A stretch of 64,000 nt of DNA, from the NCBI GenBank assembly GCA_025345505.1, contig JANVCC010000112.1, forward strand, positions 831,498-895,497, read 5' to 3'. Within the stretch, counting starts at the first letter, position 1; each line of letters opens with the position of its first letter. Source of the DNA: Todiramphus chloris collaris (lineage: Eukaryota; Chordata; Aves; Coraciiformes; Alcedinidae). A model generated the notes under the pieces. That model worked only from the letters and a program-made list of their open reading frames with translations. It was not told the origin of the DNA and did no database searches. Position numbers and translations under genes: made by a program. Below, one piece after another: positions 23,389 through 34,783 of this stretch.

Positions 23389-24360
23389 AGGGGCAGTAAG
23401 GGGTCTGTCTAACCCTACAAATCTCTGATACTCGGGCAAAGTAGGTGTGAAGTTCTTGCAGATCTTTTGTACTCCTTGTGTAGATGTTTTCACTCCATCA
23501 AGGCAAAGGCACAAATGGTGTCTAGTTGACCAAGACGTCATTTGTGTCAGGCCGAGAAGCAAGGTGGCAGCAGCAGCTAAACGTTCATTTGCCAGTGGAT
23601 AAAGGTTGGAATTTTTTCTTCTCTCCGGAGCCTGCAGAACTTCCAACCGACCATAAAAAGTTCAGGGGTGTCAGAGTAAAGATCTATGCTCTAATCAAGA
23701 GGGATGTCTCCTCCGAGCTCTGTTAGTTGCCAAGAAACTACTTTTGCAAAAGTGGAAATCTCTAACCACTCCTAAAATAATTGACTGGATGGACACTGAG
23801 TGACCTAGCTGTGCTCAGAAAGATTTCCTGGAACAGAGGCGGAGGTACCACGGTAAGGAGTGGGATGTAAATACACAGACAGACGTTGCCAGCAGAATGG
23901 AGAGTCTAATTGGATTTAAATCCTTCTTGTATAGGAAAAGTAGATTCCTGGCTGAGTGACTAGCTATTGAGGAGTGCGGGTCCAGCGACTTCGGCTTTTC
24001 TACCCTGGCTCTGGGTTGTAATTTTAGCAATTAGCTCTTCTCACTTTTCAAGAGGGGAGTCTCACACTGTATTGATCTTGTCTGGACGATAAATTCTTCA
24101 GTGCCTCTCCTTTATTAGGCATTTACAAGGCAGGGTGGCCCCGCCTTGCCTCACGTCGTACAAATCGCTGACGTGTATCCTAACCCTTCCTGGCAATTTT
24201 GAGAACGTTTGTTCACACTTTGCTTCCTGTCATCAGTTTGGGTGGTGAGGCTGCTGTCCTTCAGCAGGCCCTGCTGCCTGCATGGAGCTGGCTCAATGGG
24301 TGGCACTTCATTCTCGATGCACGGGCAGGGACTCTGTGCACACCTCGACAGAAAAGTAGT
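23389..24360. other. Low-copy DNA, no gene recognised
   Basis: No repeats or proteins were recognised. Open frames are short and appear on both strands at random. Confidence 0.5.
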
Positions 24361-25122
24361 TCACAGAATCACAGAGTGTTAGGGGTTGAAAGGGACCTTG
24401 GAGATCTTCAAGTTCAATCCCCCTGCCAGGGCAGGATCATATAATCTACCCTCCATCCTAATCTACCCTCCAACCTAATCTACCTTTCAACCTAATCTAC
24501 CCTCCATCCTAATCTACCCTCCATCCTAATCTACCCTCCAACCTAATCTACCCTTCAACCTAATCTACCCTAACACAGGTCACTCAGGAACGCATCCAGG
24601 CGAGTTTTGAAAATCTCCAGAGAAGGAGACTCCACAGCCTCTCCGGGCAGCCTGTTCCAGTGCTCTGTGACCCTTACTGTAAAGAAGTTCCTCCTCATGT
24701 TAAGGTGGAACCTCTTGTGCTCCAGCTTATATCCATTCCCCCTAGTCCTATCACAAGGCACGAGTGAGAAGAGGCTGTCCCTTTCCTCTTGACACTTAGC
24801 CCTCATCTATTTATAAACATTTATCAAATCCCCTCTCAGTCTTCTCTTTTCCAGACTAAAGAGCCCCAGGTGTCCCAGCCTCTCCTCATAAGGCATGTGC
24901 TCCAGTCCCTTCATCATCCCCATGGCCCTCCGTTGGACTCTCTCAAGCAGATCCCTGTCTCTCTTGAACTGGGGAGCCCAGAACTGGACACAATACTCCA
25001 GGTGAGGTCTCACCAGTGCAGAGTAGAGGGGGAGGAGAACCTCCCTCGATCTGCTGGACACGCTCCTCTTGATACACCCCAGGATACCCTAGGATTACCC
25101 GCTTGGCCGCGAGGGCACATAG
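24361..25122 (-). mobile_element. CR1 LINE with an internal minisatellite
   Basis: The antisense tail TCACAGAATCACAGAGTG starts the copy. On the minus strand the RT C-terminus reads well: [32 protein letters not shown] and [15 protein letters not shown]. After a single in-frame TAG (complement of 24807-24809) it continues with [18 protein letters not shown] and [17 protein letters not shown]. Apart from that stop the frame is continuous, so this is a well-preserved copy. A 17-bp tandem array sits in its 3' UTR (24443-24561). Upstream RT is missing. Confidence 0.95.
24443..24561 (+). repeat. 17-bp minisatellite inside a CR1 3' UTR
   Basis: Seven adjacent 17-bp units of the form AATCTACCCTCCATCCT run without gaps, followed by a part-unit AATCTACCCTAACACAG that leads back into ordinary CR1 sequence. 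Three unit variants occur: CCATCCT (units 1, 4, 5), CCAACCT (units 2, 6) and TTCAACCT (units 3, 7). Units 1-3 repeat as units 5-7, so there is a higher-order three-unit block. Confidence 0.95.
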
Positions 25123-27572
25123 TTTGTGTACCGCAGAACAGCGCGGGGAGATGCTCTGTAGAGCAGTTCTCAGATCAGCAGATGGGAGTAGAAAGTGGTG
25201 CTCGTAGTAGCAGCGACACTGAGGTGTCTCCACGTGAAGTTGTGTGCTGTGGCAGACCCAGCTCGCTCAGACTCAGTGGAAACTCGGTGGAGTTGCATTG
25301 AGTCCTGTCACGTGTGAGGGTCTCAGCAGCTGCAGCTTTGGAACGTGAGACCGAAAAATATTCGGGGAGAGAATTCTCTGGGTAAAAGTTTTGATCTAGG
25401 TCTGGGATAAACTAATTCCAGTTTCGCGGGTAGCTGGCACTCATTTTGAGTGAAGGATTTATGTCTTTCTGACAGATACAGCTGGTGCTGAGAGAGCCTG
25501 CAGTTCTGTATTGACTTCATAAACCAAGAGCTGGAAAGCACAGACGTGGTGATGGTTAATATTTCTTCTCTTTTCAGTGTGTGACTTCTTTACTATTTGT
25601 ATATAAAATGTATCAGATCTCTATCAAAACAGACAAACGGATCATTCAAAATCTTTTCAGTCCTGTGGTTTTTGAGAATCTGGTGTTTGGAGAGTTAATA
25701 GCTTTTATCTGGAGCGTCTCCAGTCATCCCTCAGCTGCTGTTGCTGCCATGCTGATCCCTTGCCCTCGACTTTCTGGTGTATGAGGCCCCATTTTTTAAA
25801 AAGCAAAAGCAATTTTACTGTAGTCTCCATGATTTAAAGCTTTGTTCCATGCTAAACCACAAAAAACTCCTGAAGATTTAGATGCTGTACCAGCTTTTAC
25901 AACACGGAGAATTTAGGCTCGTGCTTCCCGTAGACTTTTGTTGTTGTTGGCCAAAGTTGTGCGAGAAGTTTTCTTCAGTGAAGAAATGCTCTTGGCTGGA
26001 AATGGCCAGAGCTGTCCTAGGACAAGGGGTCTACCCGAACCACTGAAGGTCTCCTCCAGTGTCGTGAGGACAGAGCTGCTGAGCCAGGACAGCACATCAC
26101 ATAAAGCCTCGTCCCAAGGTCTTTAGTGTCTGGACAAAGCGTCTGCTTGTAGTCAAATCCTCCTGTGATATATTGTAGTGCCACAGAGAACGCAGTCAAG
26201 AATGATCTAAAACTCCAGCAATTTAAATGTGAACACAAATAACCTGCCCTGTACTACTGAAAGTTTTGCACAGTAATAAAAATTAGCTTAGGAGAATTAC
26301 TAAGTAATTTCAAGTACCATAAAGTAGCTGTTGGGAATAAAAAGTGTTGTAACTGCGAAGCGTCAGCCCAGTTTCTGCAGGAATGAGTTATTATCATTAA
26401 TTATCACTCTATTTTATAGTTATTGCCTGTAATTTCAGCCTTTAAATACTCTAAAGCATAAACAATGCTAATTTAATTACGGTATGAGAGTTGTTGAAAT
26501 TTGCATGCAGAAGAAGCAGCCATTAGTAAAGTTTATTCAGAGAGAAACTTAAAATAATGATGAGCATTTTCCAGCTCTTCCAGTGTAATGGAGTTAACCA
26601 GCCTTTCCCAGTTTGGGCCCCAGTTATTTATAGCCAACAGGCAGCACAAGCTGTATTAATCATTTAGATGGCCTGAGAGAGTCGCTCGGTCTGTCTGTGC
26701 TGAACAGGCACAGAAAGCCATTCCCCCAGTACCAATTCCTTACATCGAGTTCACTCACCTGCTTCTGTCAAAGTTGGGCTGCTGGAGAAACTGCTTTGGG
26801 AGAATCCAGATCTTGATCTTGTTGTTGAAAGCGTTTTCACAGAAATGTGGCGAGGTGCCCCCGAGGCACGAGCAGGAAACCAAAATTACATTTCCTTTGA
26901 TTTATTCCGCGGTTTCCCTTAATTTCATACTCATCTCTGTCAGAAGCCACTTCTCTAACTCGTTTTACCTTTGTCAGTATGACGGTCACTTCTGTCTATT
27001 CTAAGCCATTAATTAAGTAGTTAATTAGCATAGGGCAGCGGGCAAATCGCCACGGTGTCCTGCCGCAAACAAACATTTGATGGGAAGTTGGGTTTTGCAC
27101 GTCTCACTGTTACAGCGTGAGGCCTGTTTAGGTATTAAAAAGGGTATTTAACAGGTGCCTTCATAAATCAGAATAATGTTCAATTATTAAGGGGTCACGC
27201 GGTGCTGGATTCCTCACCATTGTCTGGGTAGGTTATATCAGCATTTTGCTTTTGTCATCTCATTGTATAACCCTGTCAAAACAGCAGATTGATTGATTGA
27301 TTGATTGATTGAGGCCTGTATTCCGTAACTGGCTGTGACTGACATCTGGAATATTACCTTTTCTAATCAAATCCTTTATTAGCTGTTCTAATGGCTATTG
27401 CCCAGACTGACAAGATCATCCCACTTCTTGGTTTTTAGATAGTTTCTTCAGTAAGAATAAGATACTTTTAAGATACTTCACTGTCTCTGGGCTTTTTTTG
27501 ATGTCACAAGACACGCTAAACCCTACTATTACGTGTCTGGTAAGATTCTGGGCCACCTCTCGTATCTCCTGC
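25123..27572. other. Low-copy DNA, possible conserved non-coding part
   Basis: No gene was recognised. The portion at about 26385-26665 is AT-rich, with ordered ATTA/TAATTA words, an ATTTGCAT octamer (26499-26506) and no trace of repeats. That look is typical of conserved regulatory DNA, but this is unproven. A (GATT)6 microsatellite lies at 27287-27312. Confidence 0.45.
27287..27312 (+). repeat. (GATT)6 microsatellite
   Basis: Six perfect GATT units plus GA. Confidence 0.95.
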
Positions 27573-27911
27573 TTAGGGGTTGGAAGGGAGCTCTGGAGAT
27601 GATGGAGTCCAACCCCCTGCCAGAGCAGGGGCACCCAGGGCAGCCCACACAGGAACAGAGCCAGGGGGGGCTGGAAAGGCTCCAGAGAAGGAGACTCCAC
27701 AGCCTCTCTGAGCAGCCTGGCACAGGCTCTGGCACTGGAACAGTCAAGAAGTTTCTCCTCCTGCTCAAGATGGAACCTCCTGGCTTCCAGTTTGTGCCCA
27801 TTGCCCCTTGTCCTATCCCAGGGCACCACTGACAAGAGCCTGGCCCCTTCTCCTTGACCCCCACCCTGCAGAGATTCACATTAATAAGATCCCTTCTCAG
27901 TCTTATCTAGG
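27573..27911 (-). mobile_element. CR1 LINE, 3' UTR fragment without the terminal tail
   Basis: On the + strand GGGTTGGAAGGGAGCTCTGG, CCACACAGGAACAGAGCC and GGAGACTCCACAGCC are the antisense 3' UTR of the common subfamily here. They run on to the start of the coding end (TCAGTCTTATCTAGG). The usual ATTCTGTGATTCT-type repeat at the extreme 3' end is absent, so the last few bases are lost or diverged. Confidence 0.9.
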
Positions 27912-29549
27912 TCTCTTGATTTCAAAATGCTTAATTTTTGAGGCTGCTGCTTCTTCCTATCATCCCTATTTCCTGCTGGAAGAGAATGTAGGTAAAGCTT
28001 CTCCTAGGCCACGGCACAGAACAATGCCATTGCCTCCAGAGAAGTAAATCCCCAGCTCTGAACTCTGCCCCTGTGTGCATCGGAGCACGCTCCTCATCGC
28101 TTGCACTGCCGGCGTTGGGGAGCAGTAGCAATCACAGCTCGAGCAAGCCACTTCTGGATCCCTGCTGACACCACGCCATCGCTCTGCTGTCCTACTGAAG
28201 TCTAATGGACTTAAGCACAGACTATATGTATTTTAGTCCTGCCTTTCTTTACAGCAGAGGATTTCTGCCGTGCTCGTTTTCGTAGTGATTTTTTTTTGTA
28301 CGGCTAAAAATAAATCACCATATGGCAAACAGGTTTCTCTCTGAACAGATTACAGCCCAAATGGCAGATTAGATGGAGCTTCTGATGTTGCGTTTCTGAA
28401 GTCTGCAAGGAGCCAGCGTGCCTCTCAGACTTCAGTGGGCGTGCGTTCTTCCTAATGAAGGTTACGTGGTTAGCGTTCTAGAATGTTTCACGTGGGGATG
28501 CGACGACACTTCCCATCCAACTTTATCCCCCCTTGGCTGTCCAGAAGAGGTGAGCACCATAATGATCCCTGCTAATAATTCAGTATGATCCAGTATTGCC
28601 TAGAATGCACGTAATGTTTAAATATATAATAAAGTTTAATTTTTCATGTACATAAAACATTATATAATCATGTTTAATTTAATAGAATGAATCCTTAGGA
28701 GTTCTCATTTATTTTCGTCTCCACAGCATCAAAAGAATCCTCTTGCACAGGATGCTGATAAAGTTGGGTCATCACTCGAATTACCTACTTACGAACAACG
28801 TAGTGTCAGTCTTTTTCTTGTAGATATTTCCAAGGTAATTTTCACCTCTGCAACTAATTTTGTGTCAAAGCTTGTACTTGCGTGTGATACCTAATGGCTT
28901 TTGAATGGAAATGAACTTTAAGTGGCTATTACCAGAAATTGGCTCTGAACCTATAATCTGCAGATAAAAGACCCCTTGAGCTGTCCAGGTCTTACAAGCT
29001 TACTTTCTTCCCAACACAGAGTATAGTTCAGAACTTGAAGGTACAATTATTAGCCTTATTTTTCTTTCATTCTTGTTTATACCTTCAGTTTCCAAGCTTA
29101 TGTGGCTGACCTGGCTTCGTATCAAAGGAGGTTTGATGGGAATACATTCAGGAGACCTGACTGGCCGCAGGCTGTTCGGCTGGTGCTTTGGTCGTTTCTG
29201 CTCCTCCTACTCCGTCCAGCTTCACACTGGGTCACTGCAGCTTGACTCTGCATCTGCTGTCAGGGCAGTTTGGCCTCAGGACTGCAGAGGGCAAACGAAT
29301 TCAACGTGGAAAAGCAGATGCAAACGCTTAACTCGAGGATCCTTCCTTAAATCTGTGCCCGGGTGTCTCTCACTTCACGTAGCTTTTTGTATTGTGAGAC
29401 TGGGAGCCTGAGGATGCCATTCTGGGTTCATTTCTTCTGACAACAAACTGCCACTGATTTTTTCTTTTTATGGTGGTGATGGTGCCCAGCTAGATCCTCG
29501 CTGGGAAATCACCCTTGTGCTGAGCTGTTTGTTCCATCCCAGAGACAGA
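27912..29549. other. Low-copy DNA with the best exon candidate
   Basis: This is AT-rich sequence, especially about 28610-28690, which is full of AAT/TTAAA words. It holds the exon candidate at 28727-28834. The single long frame at 29073-29411 resembles no protein I know. Confidence 0.5.
28727..28834 (+). other. Candidate coding exon, 108 bp (unproven)
   Basis: ATTTTCGTCTCCACAG immediately precedes position 28727 and AAG|GTAATT follows position 28834, so both splice sites fit the vertebrate consensus. The 108 bp is exactly 36 codons, and frame 1 has no stop. The predicted peptide includes NPLAQDADKVGSSLELPTY and EQRSVSLFLVDISK. It is rich in charged and polar residues with no Cys or Trp, unlike random intron translation. 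The other two frames contain stops. I do not recognise the protein, and open 108-bp pseudo-exons are common. I would call it more likely than the other candidates but far from certain. Confidence 0.35.
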
Positions 29550-29871
29550 CTGAAGAGGGCTACAAGAAAGCTGGAGAGGGGCTTCTTAGGCTGTGGGGCA
29601 GTGACAGGACTGGAGGGGATGGATTAAAACTAGAGAGAGGTCGGTTCAGGTTGGACATGAGGAAGAATTTCTTCCCCAGGAGGCTGGGGAGACACTGGCA
29701 GGGGTTGCCCAGAGAGGTGGTGGAAGCCCCATCCTTGGAAGTGTTTCAGGCCAGGCTGGCTGGGGCTGTGAGCAACCTGCTCTAGTGGGAGGGGTCCCTG
29801 CCATGGCAGGGGGGGTGGGACTGGGTCGGCTTTAAGGTCCTTTCCAACCCTGACCCTTCTATGAGTCTATG
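29550..29871 (+). mobile_element. CR1 LINE, 3' half of a split element
   Basis: Sense-strand CR1 3' end running from CTGAAGAGGGCTACAAGAAAG through AAGAATTTCTTCCCCAGGAGG and GGAAGTGTTTCAGGCCAGG to a TTCTATGAGTCTATG tail. It is about 95% identical by eye to the complement of 22349-22675. Its inner edge falls at the same CR1 position where the minus-strand piece at 32707 begins, and the two pieces do not overlap. They are best read as two halves of one insertion. Confidence 0.92.
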
Positions 29872-32706
29872 TTTCAACCCCTGTGCCCAGGGTGGAACCC
29901 TCTCCCTACACCAGAACACTCATTCCTCCGAATACATCTGGAACATCTGTCTCTAAATGTGCTGTGAGGCTGAGTTGGAAAACAAAAGGCCATCTGTGTA
30001 CTCGGCAGCCTTTGGCTGACACCGGGCTGACTGCAGGGCCACCGTCCCCGCGCGCCGGGCTGGATGCCGGGCTGGCCGTGCCCCGAGCACCGATGCGGCC
30101 GACCGGTGCCTGAGCTGAGCTGCTCTTCTGAGCCGACCTTCCTATCCTTGCCCCTCGCCAAAAAAGCACGTTCCTTAAGTCCACTTGGCTGTAAGGGACC
30201 TGTGGCTGGCCTTCTTTATAAAGTGATACTGATCTTTGCTAATCGCGTGCGGGTGGATCCCTCGCTGCGAGCTGTGGCACGTGAGCCTGGGCTGCTGGCA
30301 GCCCCATCTGCCCAACCTGCCGGGCTGACAGATGAGGGAAGGTTCCTGGTGTCACCCCGGCTGACAACAGCAAGTGTCATTTTCTTGCCAAATGCTTTTT
30401 TTTTTCCAGTTCTACTTTGTTTTTTTTTTAATTATTATTCTTATTTTTGAGGGGAGCAGCGTTACTGCAGAGAAAGATTAAGCAGCCCCTGCTTATTATT
30501 TATCTAACTCTGTAGTAAAAACTGAGCTGCCAAATCGGAGTGAGGGACAGAATTGCCCAGGAAATTAATACAGAAATTGTTTTTTGAGTGTCAGGCCTGT
30601 CTAGTTTCCTGTCATACTTTCCTCCATTATTCATAGCATCGCCGTGTTACGTGTTTAGTTACTGCTGGGGAGGGGGGCAGCATTTTGGGTTAGTGTTGTG
30701 TATAACCTGTGGTCACGACAACCATCAGTGCTATGATGGACCAACGTTTGTGGTCCAGTGTTCAATATGTTTTAAGAATAAACGCTTGCCTACATTTGTA
30801 ATACTACAATATGCCTGGAATCCCCTATTCATACTTCAGGTCCTCTCTTCATCCCGTTTCCTGTCCCTTCCTTTTGACACGAGGAGAAAATACAGCCCGG
30901 CTTCCGAGGTGACGAGTCTCCGTGGTGCTGTGTGTGCTGTGCCTGCTGCTCAAATCTAGAATATTCAGCACTGCTCCATGCCCTGTCAGGCTCTGCTGAC
31001 GTGACAGAAATGAGATTTGTTCAGTCTGCTACTTGCAGAAGTAGCCAGGTCACGTAGTATTGGGCTTGTCATAAGAAAAAAAATGGTATGTGTGGGTATG
31101 ATGCCGTGTAATTTTCAGTAGTAAGTACTAGCTGAAGGAAAACATAGTAAAAATGTCCTTAAGTGTAGGAACACGGGATTTAGGGTGTGAATTCTTTAAT
31201 AGGCATTTCACTATCCTTCGTTTATTCTTTGCAGTTTCTTTTAGTATGTTATGTAAGTGATCAGAACTCAGATTTAGCACGTATGGTTTTTATTATGGTT
31301 GATAGGGTGTGTAACCTCCTAGGTGCATTTAAGAACAAACAAAAGAGAGCGAATGAAATATAGATGTGTCTGGGCCTTGTGATTAGTCTGGGGACAGCTC
31401 CAGGCTGGGATTTAGTTATCCTCACATTGCCTGTTTGTACCTCCTCTTAAGAAAGAAGTATTTCAGAAAGGAGAGGCTCCCCACAGCTATAGGGTAGAAT
31501 GAAAACAGAATTCCTGTGTTTTTCAAGCACTTGTGAGCTGTAAAGAGTCATCTGTGTGCATGTGGGCTGTAGGACCATATGGGTGCATCACAGAGCCTGC
31601 CGGGAGAAAGGGAGAGAGAATGGGAATGTCTTAAACCGACCCGGCTGACGAAGGCAACCGCTGCCTAACCCAGAACGTGGGTCATCTGCCCAGGGTTAAC
31701 TGGGCAGGCTAAAACAGACCCAGGAAACCCAACTTCCATTTCATTCCAAATCCCTCAGAAAGCACCAGGCACAAAACCATGGTTTTAGTCCAAAAGAGTC
31801 TGAAAAAAATCAACAGTGTTTTGGATCACTGGGCTGAATGCACAGAAATCCTGTACTCGGAGGCATTACTCCAAAGTTACTGTTACCTAGCAGAAAGAGA
31901 GCTGGACAGAGACCTGGCTCAGCTCTCCAGTTTGTTCCGGCTGTCATCAATCACTTCCCCAGGTCCTTCACACCCAACACAATGTCAGCAGCACCATTAG
32001 GATGTAAATGTGCCTATGCAAATTCCCAAGACCCTTATTATCCAATTCATTAGAGCCGTCCGGCGGCCGCAGAAACGATCCTCTTTGATCTTCAGATACT
32101 CTCAGCTGCGGACGTTTTCCCTGCTTGGAAATATTGCAGGAACCCAACCTTGTCCCCGGAATGGGCTTTGGTTTTGTGTCACCTGCGTGGTGCAATATTT
32201 CACGCTGTTTTCCCCAAATGAATGGCTTTTATCTTTATGAAGAAAAAAAGAAAATCAATGTGCGAGCCCGTAGCAGGCAAACCGCTGGCAGCAAAGCAGA
32301 ATGTACGCGTTTTGGAGAGAGAAGAATGTCAATAAGAAAATTGATTTCGTTTGTTTGTTTTTGTGTTGCGATTTTCCTTTTTTTTTTCAGATTTGCAACA
32401 ACCACAACAAATTACAAAATTATGGATAGCCCATCAGTTATTTTCTTCTTGTGATGTCATCTCCTGGCGCTGTGGCTCGCTCTCCGGCTGCGCAGAGGTG
32501 TGCGAAAGGAGCGGGGACACCTGGGCAGGACACAGCCCGGGACACCTGCACGCAGAGCAACCCGGAGAGCTCTTACACCAGCTCTTACACCAGCTCTTAC
32601 TCCCTGACACTAATTCCCCTGATCAATACGGACGATAAAAATAAGAAACAGAGAGAGTTAATATCCTCCGTTTCCTTTTATTTTTCTTCCGATTGCAGCG
32701 AGCCTG
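29872..32706. other. Low-copy DNA, probably inverted relative to the flanks
   Basis: No gene was recognised. A CpG-dense patch lies at about 30001-30140 with roughly 15 CpG in 140 bp. A second GC-rich patch lies at about 32465-32570. T-runs occur near 30397-30430. A 12-bp tandem repeat is at 32568-32603. The whole stretch lies between the two halves of one CR1, so it was probably flipped together with the 3' half. Confidence 0.45.
32568..32603 (+). repeat. 12-bp tandem repeat, three copies
   Basis: Two perfect units AGCTCTTACACC are followed by AGCTCTTACTCC. The array is short and low in interest. Confidence 0.9.
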
Positions 32707-33188
32707 GATACTGAGAGCATAAATACCTTCTCTTCTCCAGGCTGAACAACCCCAGCTCTCTCAGTCTGTCCCCATAGCAGAGGTGCTCCAGCCCTCTGAG
32801 CATCCTCCTGGCCCTGCTCTGGACACGTTCCAGCACGTCCATCTCTTTCCTGTACCAGGGGCTCCAGAGCTGGACGCAGTGCTGCAGGGGAGGTCTCACC
32901 AGAGTGGAGCAGAGGGCAGAATCCCCTCCCTGGCCCTGCTGGCCACGCTGCTCTTGCTGCAGCCCAGGACACGATTGGCTTTCTGGGCTGCGAGAGCAGC
33001 TGATGGCTCAGGGTGAGCTTCTCATCCACCAGCACTCCCAAGTCCTTCTCTTCAGGGCTGCTCTCCAGCCAGCCACTGCCCAGCCTACACTGGTGCTTGG
33101 GATTGCTCCGACCCAGATGGAGGACCATTTGGCCTTGCTGAACTTCATGAGGTTGGCATGGGCCCAAACTTCCCGTCTGGTCCACATT
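32707..33188 (-). mobile_element. CR1 LINE, 5' half of a split element (no 3' end)
   Basis: From 32726 on, the + strand matches the copy at 22703-23006 closely (CCTTCTCTTCTCCAGG onward), then extends about 180 bp further into RT. One minus-strand frame reads EEKDLGVLVDEKLT. GATACTGAGAG at 32707-32717 corresponds to GATACTGGGAG at 22669-22679, followed by a small internal deletion. The whole 3' UTR and tail are missing. LINE insertion proceeds from the 3' end, so a 3'-less piece implies a later break. Confidence 0.92.
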
Positions 33189-34614
33189 TAAATCTTGCTG
33201 GAAGAGTCAGGATTTGGTCAGGGTATGCTCCTGGCTCCTTGGATTCTTTGTTGAGACCGTTGTCTCTCTTTTCCCCTGGATGCCGCTGCCAGGTGAAATT
33301 CTGCATCCTGTCCTTACGCCGCACCGAGCCCGGGTACAGCAGGAGGGAAATTTCTGCAGCCGTAGTTTTTTGAGCTGCAAGATGACATTTGAAGTTGCAA
33401 TGAGGTTTTATTGAAAGAGTCCATAAAATGGAGCTCAGCATGCTGAATGTACCAAAATATTAGTTTAACTGCCTGTTTACAGTCCCACCATAAAAGAAAA
33501 AAATATAGTCTATAAAAAGACTCCTGAAGCAACATTTAGAGGAACGGAGGAAGGGAAGTATTGTTTAAACAGATGCCGTAAATTTAATATGGTATCGTTA
33601 TTGCCACCCGGGATTTTATTGATTATCTCTTTTTGAGTTACTTATCTAGAAATTTATTGTCCGTTTCCACTCTTGTTTAACCGTGATTTCCGGAAAGAAA
33701 TTATTAATGAGCTATTATCTGAGAAGTGAAGGGGAAAGTGATTTAAATAAAACGGAGCATCAAAGGCGAAGACAAATCATGATAATGTCATCATCTTTCT
33801 CTTTTTTAATATTCTAATGAAGAAAAATTTTGAGAGGAACAGGCTTTTGGGAGAAACCTGGGCCAGTTTTTTTTTCCCAGTCGCAGCGCAGTGGTTTTGG
33901 TTTTCTGCTGGGTGAGGTATGTCCTCCAGCTTCCCTCCGCCTGCTCTCTCTCCTCTTCCAAGCCCTCCCAGGCCCTTTGATGAATATTTGCCGTGGAGAA
34001 AGAACGCGGTGTTTCCAGGCAGAGCGCTGCTGGGATTCCTCTCTGCTCTTCAGATGACAGGAGGGTGTTAATTTGCCTCGCGTTGCTCATCGGGTGCTTT
34101 GCTGGATGCTCGTTCCACTCAATCCATTGCTAGAAAGCAACACGGGCAAAAACTGCAGGAAAAAAACCAAGCCCAGTCAGTGCTCGTGTTCCTGGCATTC
34201 AGTGAGAGCGCTCGGCATCTTGGCAGAGATCCTGAAAGGAGAAAGAAAGAATCCAGGACTGCTCTGTCATCAGGATAGAGGAAGGTAACAAAAGGCACGC
34301 GGGCAGAGCTCGGCTGCCCACAGCCTCTGTTCTGCAGCAGCGTTCTTGAGGAAGGTGCTGAGGCTGTTGGCCTTGGCTTGGCTCAGCTGGCTGGGTTTTG
34401 GGCTGTGGGGACAGGAAAGGGACCAGAGCACTGCTTGGGCTGAGCTGCCCCACAGGAGTGCTGCTGGGGGCAACCCACCAGAAATTGGTTCTGTTGGACC
34501 CATTTATGTCATCTGAACGTGTTCCCTTCACACTTCCTTTAGCCTTTCATCTGCTGGGGCCATCTGTGCTAGACATTTTAGTCATTTTTCTTCCCTGTGA
34601 GAATGCCAGATCCT
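33189..34614. other. Low-copy DNA, possible conserved non-coding part
   Basis: No gene was recognised. About 33560-33830 is AT-rich with many ATTA, TTATT and TGATAA words and no repeat trace. A T9-CCCAG acceptor-like site occurs at 33872-33880 with a weak 36-bp open stretch after it, which I do not call an exon. Confidence 0.45.
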
Positions 34615-34783
34615 GGCCCAGGCTGCCCAGAGAGGCTGTGGAGTCTCCTTCTCTGGAGCCTTTCCAGCCCCCCTGGCTCTGTTCCTGTGTGGGCTGCCCT
34701 GGGTGACCCTGCTCTGGCAGGGGGGTTGGACTCCATCATCTCCAGAGGTCCCTTCCAGACCCTACCATCCTGTGATTCTGTGA
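34615..34783 (+). mobile_element. CR1 LINE, 3'-end fragment
   Basis: GGCCCAGGCTGCCCAGAG, GGAGTCTCCTTCTCTGGAGC, GGTTGGACTCCATCATCTCC and CTGTGATTCTGTGAT appear in the standard order of the CR1 3' UTR. The copy has about 170 bp and is 5'-truncated. An A-run follows at 34793-34804. Confidence 0.92.

Noticed and set aside
33881-33916. 36-bp mini-exon after T9-CCCAG
   Set aside because: It is short, the donor (GTATGT) is average, and one open frame in 36 bp carries no information.
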